Part shown: in pieces, positions 7,303-9,974 of the stretch | Layout of the letters: each line of letters begins with the position of its first letter | Position numbering within the stretch: position 1 is the stretch's first letter | Assembly: GCA_002309015.1 (NCBI GenBank) | Contig: DBWM01000043.1 | Location: 149,689-159,662, forward strand | DNA length: 9,974 bases | Reading direction: 5' to 3' | Source of the DNA: Myxococcales bacterium UBA1238 | GTDB lineage: Bacteria > Myxococcota_A > Bradymonadia > UBA7976 > UBA1532 | Position numbers and translations under genes: made by a program | Notes under the pieces: generated by a model | What the model saw: only the letters and a program-made list of their open reading frames with translations | Told to the model about the DNA's origin: nothing | The model's database searches: none

Positions 7303-7337
7303 CCCGCTGGATGTTGGTAGCGTCCAGCGGGTTTTTT
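7303..7337 (+). terminator. Strong intrinsic terminator for plus-strand transcripts
   Basis: CCCGCTGGA (7303-7311) pairs perfectly with TCCAGCGGG (7323-7331); a further T-G and G-C pair shorten the loop to 7 bases, and TTTTTTATT follows. The T tract is only on the plus strand and overlaps the stop codon of the minus-strand 176-aa gene. It therefore faces against that gene and would stop rightward transcripts coming from repeat copy B. Confidence 0.75.
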
Positions 7338-7866
7338 ATTGCTCTGATTCGGGTGACCAGGAATCTTCGAGGGCGTAACTGTAGAGCACCTGGCCGTTTG
7401 CGGGATCGATGGCGCAGGCGAGCGTCTCGTCGGGCGAGAGGAAGTAATGAGGGGAATCGTGGGTTTTGAGGTAATCTGCGAGGAGCACATTTTCGTTTGC
7501 TTCTTTAGCAGCATAAGTATCTATATCAGAAAGCACGTAAATGCGCCGCCAACCTTCGCAACATTGGGGCGTTACATCGGTTTTTTGAAAAATCCTCAGC
7601 CAGCGTCCCTCAGGTTTAAGCTGCACTTCATAGATGCGCTTGCAAACAGGACAAAACCAATAGTCGATCGGCTCTGATCTTACGTAATATGACCGCTGGC
7701 AATCGTGCTTTTCGTCCCAGTCCATTTTGAGATTGTGGAGCGTAAGCAAGGGATCGTTTGTGAGTGCAGTCTCGATCTCTTCGCTGTAGTAAATGTCAAC
7801 TACGCAAGGAGAAGGATCATCCGTCGTGTTCATCCCCTCTCCACATTTACAAAGCAAACGTGCCAT
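7336..7866 (-). CDS. Zinc-ribbon protein, probable immunity protein
   Basis: A 176-aa soluble acidic protein. The start has GGAG 5 bases upstream of the ATG, and the preceding ORF ends 2 bases before it, indicating translational coupling. The N-terminus is MARLLCKCGEGM with CxC at Cys6/Cys8, and WFCPVCKRIYEV places CxxC at Cys72/Cys75; together these make a plausible split zinc site. This combination (a leading LCxCG, a middle acidic region with an IYYSEEIETAL stretch, then W.CP.C.RIY) matches my memory of small proteins found next to polymorphic toxin genes, but I cannot name a family. The final third is acidic with aromatic residues, a composition common in nuclease-toxin inhibitors. It is the last gene of the second cassette. 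Confidence 0.8.
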   Translation of the reverse strand: MARLLCKCGEGMNTTDDPSPCVVDIYYSEEIETALTNDPLLTLHNLKMDWDEKHDCQRSYYVRSEPIDYWFCPVCKRIYEVQLKPEGRWLRIFQKTDVTPQCCEGWRRIYVLSDIDTYAAKEANENVLLADYLKTHDSPHYFLSPDETLACAIDPANGQVLYSYALEDSWSPESEQ

Positions 7867-7868
7867 TT

Positions 7869-8108
7869 TTACTCCTTCCAGGGAAATTCGATTTTGGTTT
7901 TATCCGAGAACCAAATTTCGATGGGACCTTTAACGAAGCCTTTGCGGCGTGCTTCAGCCATCAGATGCTCTCTACGAAAAACAACTTCGTATCCCATGTC
8001 AATGTAACGTTCTCCTACAAAGATAGATCCAGGATCTTTGACCTTATGGCCGCCCGAATCTCTATAAGTGACTTGTTTCCCGGTATAACCACCTCTTCCT
8101 CTGCCCAT
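7869..8108 (-). CDS. 79-aa basic protein, possible toxin C-terminal tip
   Basis: The ORF begins MGRGRGGYTGKQ and ends IEIWFSDKTKIEFPWKE. A G6 run lies 6 bases upstream of the ATG and could serve weakly as a ribosome site. The ATG is 1 base after the stop of the DUF4417-like open frame upstream, and the stop is 2 bases before the 176-aa gene. Two readings are possible. It may be a separate small gene, coupled on both sides. Alternatively it may be the C-terminal end of a longer DUF4417-type protein, cut off by a one-base shift in the G6 run; the GRGRGG opening looks more like an inter-domain linker than a start. The pattern VGERYIDMGYEVVF resembles the helix-strand start of small nuclease toxin tips, but no catalytic set is visible. 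Confidence 0.6.
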   Translation of the reverse strand: MGRGRGGYTGKQVTYRDSGGHKVKDPGSIFVGERYIDMGYEVVFRREHLMAEARRKGFVKGPIEIWFSDKTKIEFPWKE

Positions 8109-8109
8109 G

Positions 8110-8376
8110 TCATGCCCCCCATCTTTCTTGAGAGAACGTCTTGCAAATCACGATGGGCATGGGAAAACGTTCTCGCCAGATTTCGGGAAACCGACCGTAA
8201 ACGATCAGTTTTTCGGGCTGTTTTTGTCTCACAAGCGCGTGTAAGCCGTTGAGTAAAGATTGCTTGCAGACATCATCATCGCCCATCAAAAAATGAATTT
8301 GCCTGTGAACGCAGTTGAGGAGAGGTCCTAGATGTGCTGACTGGAATTTGAGTTCTTCTGCGGACTGCAGAGTGAT
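8110..8376 (-). pseudogene. DUF4417-like C-terminal remnant, frame-broken
   Basis: After a TGA at 8379-8377 the minus strand is open for 88 codons to a TGA at 8112-8110. The peptide contains LLNGLHALVRQKQPEKLIVYG, split here for length as LLNGLHALVRQ then KQPEKLIVYG, followed by RFPEIW and PMPIVICKTF. This fits the C-terminal part of DUF4417 as I remember it (F..Gl......P..iivyG). The N-terminal two thirds of such a domain are missing, because the frame runs into the edge of repeat copy C. The only internal ATG (8286) has no ribosome site. Removing one G from the G6 run at 8120-8115 would join this frame to the 79-aa ORF as RWGHDMGRGRGG. It is therefore best read as a truncated, frameshifted gene, although programmed slippage cannot be excluded. 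Confidence 0.6.
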
Positions 8377-8651
8377 TCAATTCGACAAATATGGGCGCGA
8401 CGTGACCGAAGGCTGCGCCGCCTTGTTCGCATCTTTGCGCTGAACGCCCGTTTTTAACTGTCCCTGCAACGGGGTTTTGCAAAACGGATGCGACTCGTAC
8501 GGCGGATGCCTCGATTCAACTCCCATTTTGCGCGATCTGTCGGACGCGTTCTTTGGGGCGTCTCCTGGCGGGAAAGTACGCTTCGTACGCTACGGCGCAC
8601 AGTGATTTTCCGACGAGCGTTGTTTTGGGGAAGGATCCGGTGAGTGTTGGG
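8365..8651 (+). repeat. Dispersed repeat, copy C
   Basis: Matches copy B from CTGCAG-N9-ATTCGAC (8365-8386) to GTTGTTTTGGGGAAGG and on to GGTGA. The stem-loop TGCAA-N7-TTGCA lies at 8465-8481 with a loop unlike those of A and B, and GTACG-CTT-CGTAC lies at 8576-8588. On the plus strand all three copies encode GASP[AG]GKVR.VRYGA followed by a stop in the same place, but none has a convincing start. It lies between the 190-aa gene and the DUF4417-like remnant and overlaps the broken end of the latter. The span 8652-8701 shows nothing further. Confidence 0.85.
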
Positions 8652-8701
8652 AGGGATGCAGATGTGTTTAAGAGGATAGCAATGATTGAGCGGATGTGAT
8701 T

Positions 8702-9274
8702 TTAAAGATCGGAGCAGGAATGACTTTGCGAAATCAATCGATGCTGCGCATAAATTTGTAGAAAGCGCTCAATCATGTCGCAAAAAATGTCCTTAGGGAC
8801 TTGACTGCCTCCTCTCATATTTAAAAAGTGTATATCTTCATCTTCGTCAGTGTTATTCCAGGAAATCTCAATAAAATCGCCTGTATACTGAAAATAAACA
8901 TCCGCAAGGATTGCCCCTGCAGAGGCAGGGTGCCATCTATGGCGCAGATTCCAATTATCCAGGTTGTCATAATAAGCATCAAAAGTATGTAAATCGTCGG
9001 TGTCAAATTCGCGAGCGCTGATGTCCTTTTCGGCTGCGAACTCACCTTCGGCTTCTACCGGATAAGGGTCTTCTGTGAGATGATCAATGAAATCTCTGAG
9101 CCATAAGGCGAGCTCGTCGAGATCCCAACAAGTGGTCAATTGCTCGCCGCCTCGCTCAAAAGCGAGAATATTTTTGCCGTCAACAAACATTGAGAGCTCG
9201 GTCTCTGGCGAGTTGTCAATGAAGCGATAGGTGATAGCAAACTGCGCTGGATTGCCAATCGTTTGGGCATTCAT
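8702..9274 (-). CDS. Acidic 190-aa protein, probable immunity protein
   Basis: A soluble, strongly acidic protein with no signal peptide. AAAAGG lies about 7 bases upstream of the ATG at 9274. The middle holds a marked acidic stretch (residues about 73-110, with DPYPVEAEGEFAAEKD and DTDDLHTFDAYYDNL) and conserved-looking aromatic motifs: NLRHRWHPASAG, LADVYF, and FIEISWNN. An acidic single-domain protein immediately 3' (21 bases) of a short basic putative effector is the usual layout of an immunity gene. I recall similar W..RH.W and EISW motifs in uncharacterised bacterial proteins but cannot name the family. Codon use is less GC-rich than in the A and B lipoproteins, which suggests transfer. 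Confidence 0.75.
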   Translation of the reverse strand: MNAQTIGNPAQFAITYRFIDNSPETELSMFVDGKNILAFERGGEQLTTCWDLDELALWLRDFIDHLTEDPYPVEAEGEFAAEKDISAREFDTDDLHTFDAYYDNLDNWNLRHRWHPASAGAILADVYFQYTGDFIEISWNNTDEDEDIHFLNMRGGSQVPKDIFCDMIERFLQIYAQHRLISQSHSCSDL

Positions 9275-9295
9275 GGTTTGCCTTTTCGTAATTGA

Positions 9296-9616
9296 TTATA
9301 CTTTGCAGGTGTATAGCATCTGTTTCAAAATTGCTGGAGATATATCCCGCAGTTTTGAAACTCTGTACGCGTGATAGCCATTCTCTGGTGTATGATCGGG
9401 CTGAAACTTTATGATCTCACCTTCTTTCGTCATGTTGTAGATTTGCTTGTTGTAATGATATCCAGTTTCTAAAAGATGTTGCCCTTCGGCTGGAGATTTG
9501 ATGGGGTTTTCAGATCCCCGATCCATGCCTGGAGTCATGTTTGGGTGATGGTCGATATCAGGGCGGGCTGTCTTTCGTTTCATTGTTCGCTTGTTTTTTG
9601 GGACTCTGCCCGCCAT
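9296..9616 (-). CDS. Basic 106-aa protein, putative polymorphic-toxin tip
   Basis: Residues 1-42 are basic and disordered (KNKRTMKRKTARP, then DIDHHPNMTPGMD). From about residue 43 there is a compact domain containing EGQHLLETGYHYNKQIYNM, GEIIKFQPDHT, ENGYHAYRV and DISPAILKQML. This shape (linker, then a small C-terminal domain with several His, followed by an acidic partner gene) suggests an orphan effector tip separated from its carrier. The ATG at 9616 directly follows an in-frame TGA and has no good ribosome site, and the ATG at 9583 has none either, so the true start is uncertain. It is divergent from the B2 lipoprotein gene with 49 bases between the starts. No catalytic motif is certain. 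Confidence 0.6.
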   Translation of the reverse strand: MAGRVPKNKRTMKRKTARPDIDHHPNMTPGMDRGSENPIKSPAEGQHLLETGYHYNKQIYNMTKEGEIIKFQPDHTPENGYHAYRVSKLRDISPAILKQMLYTCKV

Positions 9617-9665
9617 TCATCGTGATCGCTTCAGGTTTGATCCTTTTTCACTTCGGGGAGGCGCC

Positions 9666-9974
9666 ATGAAACCTGCGATCCTTTTGCTCACAGCTGCCGC
9701 CCTCGCTGCGGCGGGATGTCGCACAAAACCTCAAACACCGGCTCCGAAAGCGTCTGATGCGGCGGCCCAAATTCTGGGCACGCCCAAAAAGATCCCCGAT
9801 GATTGGCCGCTCACGAGAGAGGAACATGATCTTTTGACGCGCAACGCGAAAACCGGAGCGCTCGATCCCAAGGCGCTGGAGCGCGCCGGGCTTCATTCCC
9901 GAAAAGAGATCGTCGATTTTGCGTATCGCGTGTTGCAAATGGATCTCTCGCCGATCGCGCGCGACATGATGTCG
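9666..9974 (+). CDS. Lipoprotein B2, paralogue of B1 (3' partial)
   Basis: A gene running off the window edge after 103 codons. GGGGAGG precedes the ATG at 9666 with a 4-base gap. The N-terminus is a lipoprotein signal (MKPAILLLTAAALAAAG, Cys18) followed by a Lys/Pro/Ala linker. From residue 39 it aligns with B1: TPKKIPDDWPLT against TPKDWPMT, ALDPKALERAGL against VDLKALNEAGF, and LSPIARD against LEPIRRD. The similarity continues to the edge, so the full protein is probably close to 280 residues. This is the second B gene expected after A2 if the A-B pair was duplicated. The function is unknown. Confidence 0.85.
   Translation, partial: MKPAILLLTAAALAAAGCRTKPQTPAPKASDAAAQILGTPKKIPDDWPLTREEHDLLTRNAKTGALDPKALERAGLHSRKEIVDFAYRVLQMDLSPIARDMMS

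Noticed and set aside
5724..8651. Integron attC-type cassette array
   Set aside because: Repeats separate cassettes, but no integrase is present and the conserved attC core sites are not seen. The repeats are also longer and lie 3' of gene groups rather than single cassettes. The comparison is kept only as an analogy.

Overview
The window looks like an accessory region of a moderately GC-rich Gram-negative genome. Outer-membrane-type lipoproteins suggest a predatory or environmental lineage such as Bdellovibrionota or Myxococcota, but nothing here fixes the taxon. No tRNA, rRNA, transposase, integrase or CRISPR array was seen.

Layout: (1) 1-376, the possible 3' end of an upstream gene, then a promoter region. 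(2) 377-5324, three plus-strand lipoprotein genes in the order A1 - B1 - A2. A1 and A2 are clear paralogues whose similarity extends into the upstream DNA, including a matching promoter-like block. (3) 5325-9616, a 4.3-kb island with all genes on the minus strand. (4) 9666 to the end, a plus-strand lipoprotein gene (B2) cut by the window edge and paralogous to B1. The backbone therefore reads A1-B1-A2-[island]-B2, as expected if an A-B pair was tandemly duplicated and the second pair later split by the island.

The island resembles a row of toxin/immunity-type cassettes. Read on the minus strand from the right, these are: a 106-aa putative effector fragment plus a 190-aa acidic immunity-like protein; a broken DUF4417-like coding remnant plus a 79-aa ORF plus a 176-aa zinc-ribbon immunity-like protein; and a 201-aa pentapeptide-repeat protein. 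Copies of one dispersed repeat lie between and after these units, at about 8365-8651, 6933-7219 and 5724-6137, all in the same orientation. Two short stem-loops are kept in all three copies while their loop bases differ. The leftmost copy carries six tandem 42-nt units rich in GTAC/CGTACG palindromes. This repeat family and its alternation with immunity-like genes is the most novel part of the window.

Functional calls for the island rest on architecture and remembered family features, not on searches. The lipoproteins are not assigned a function.
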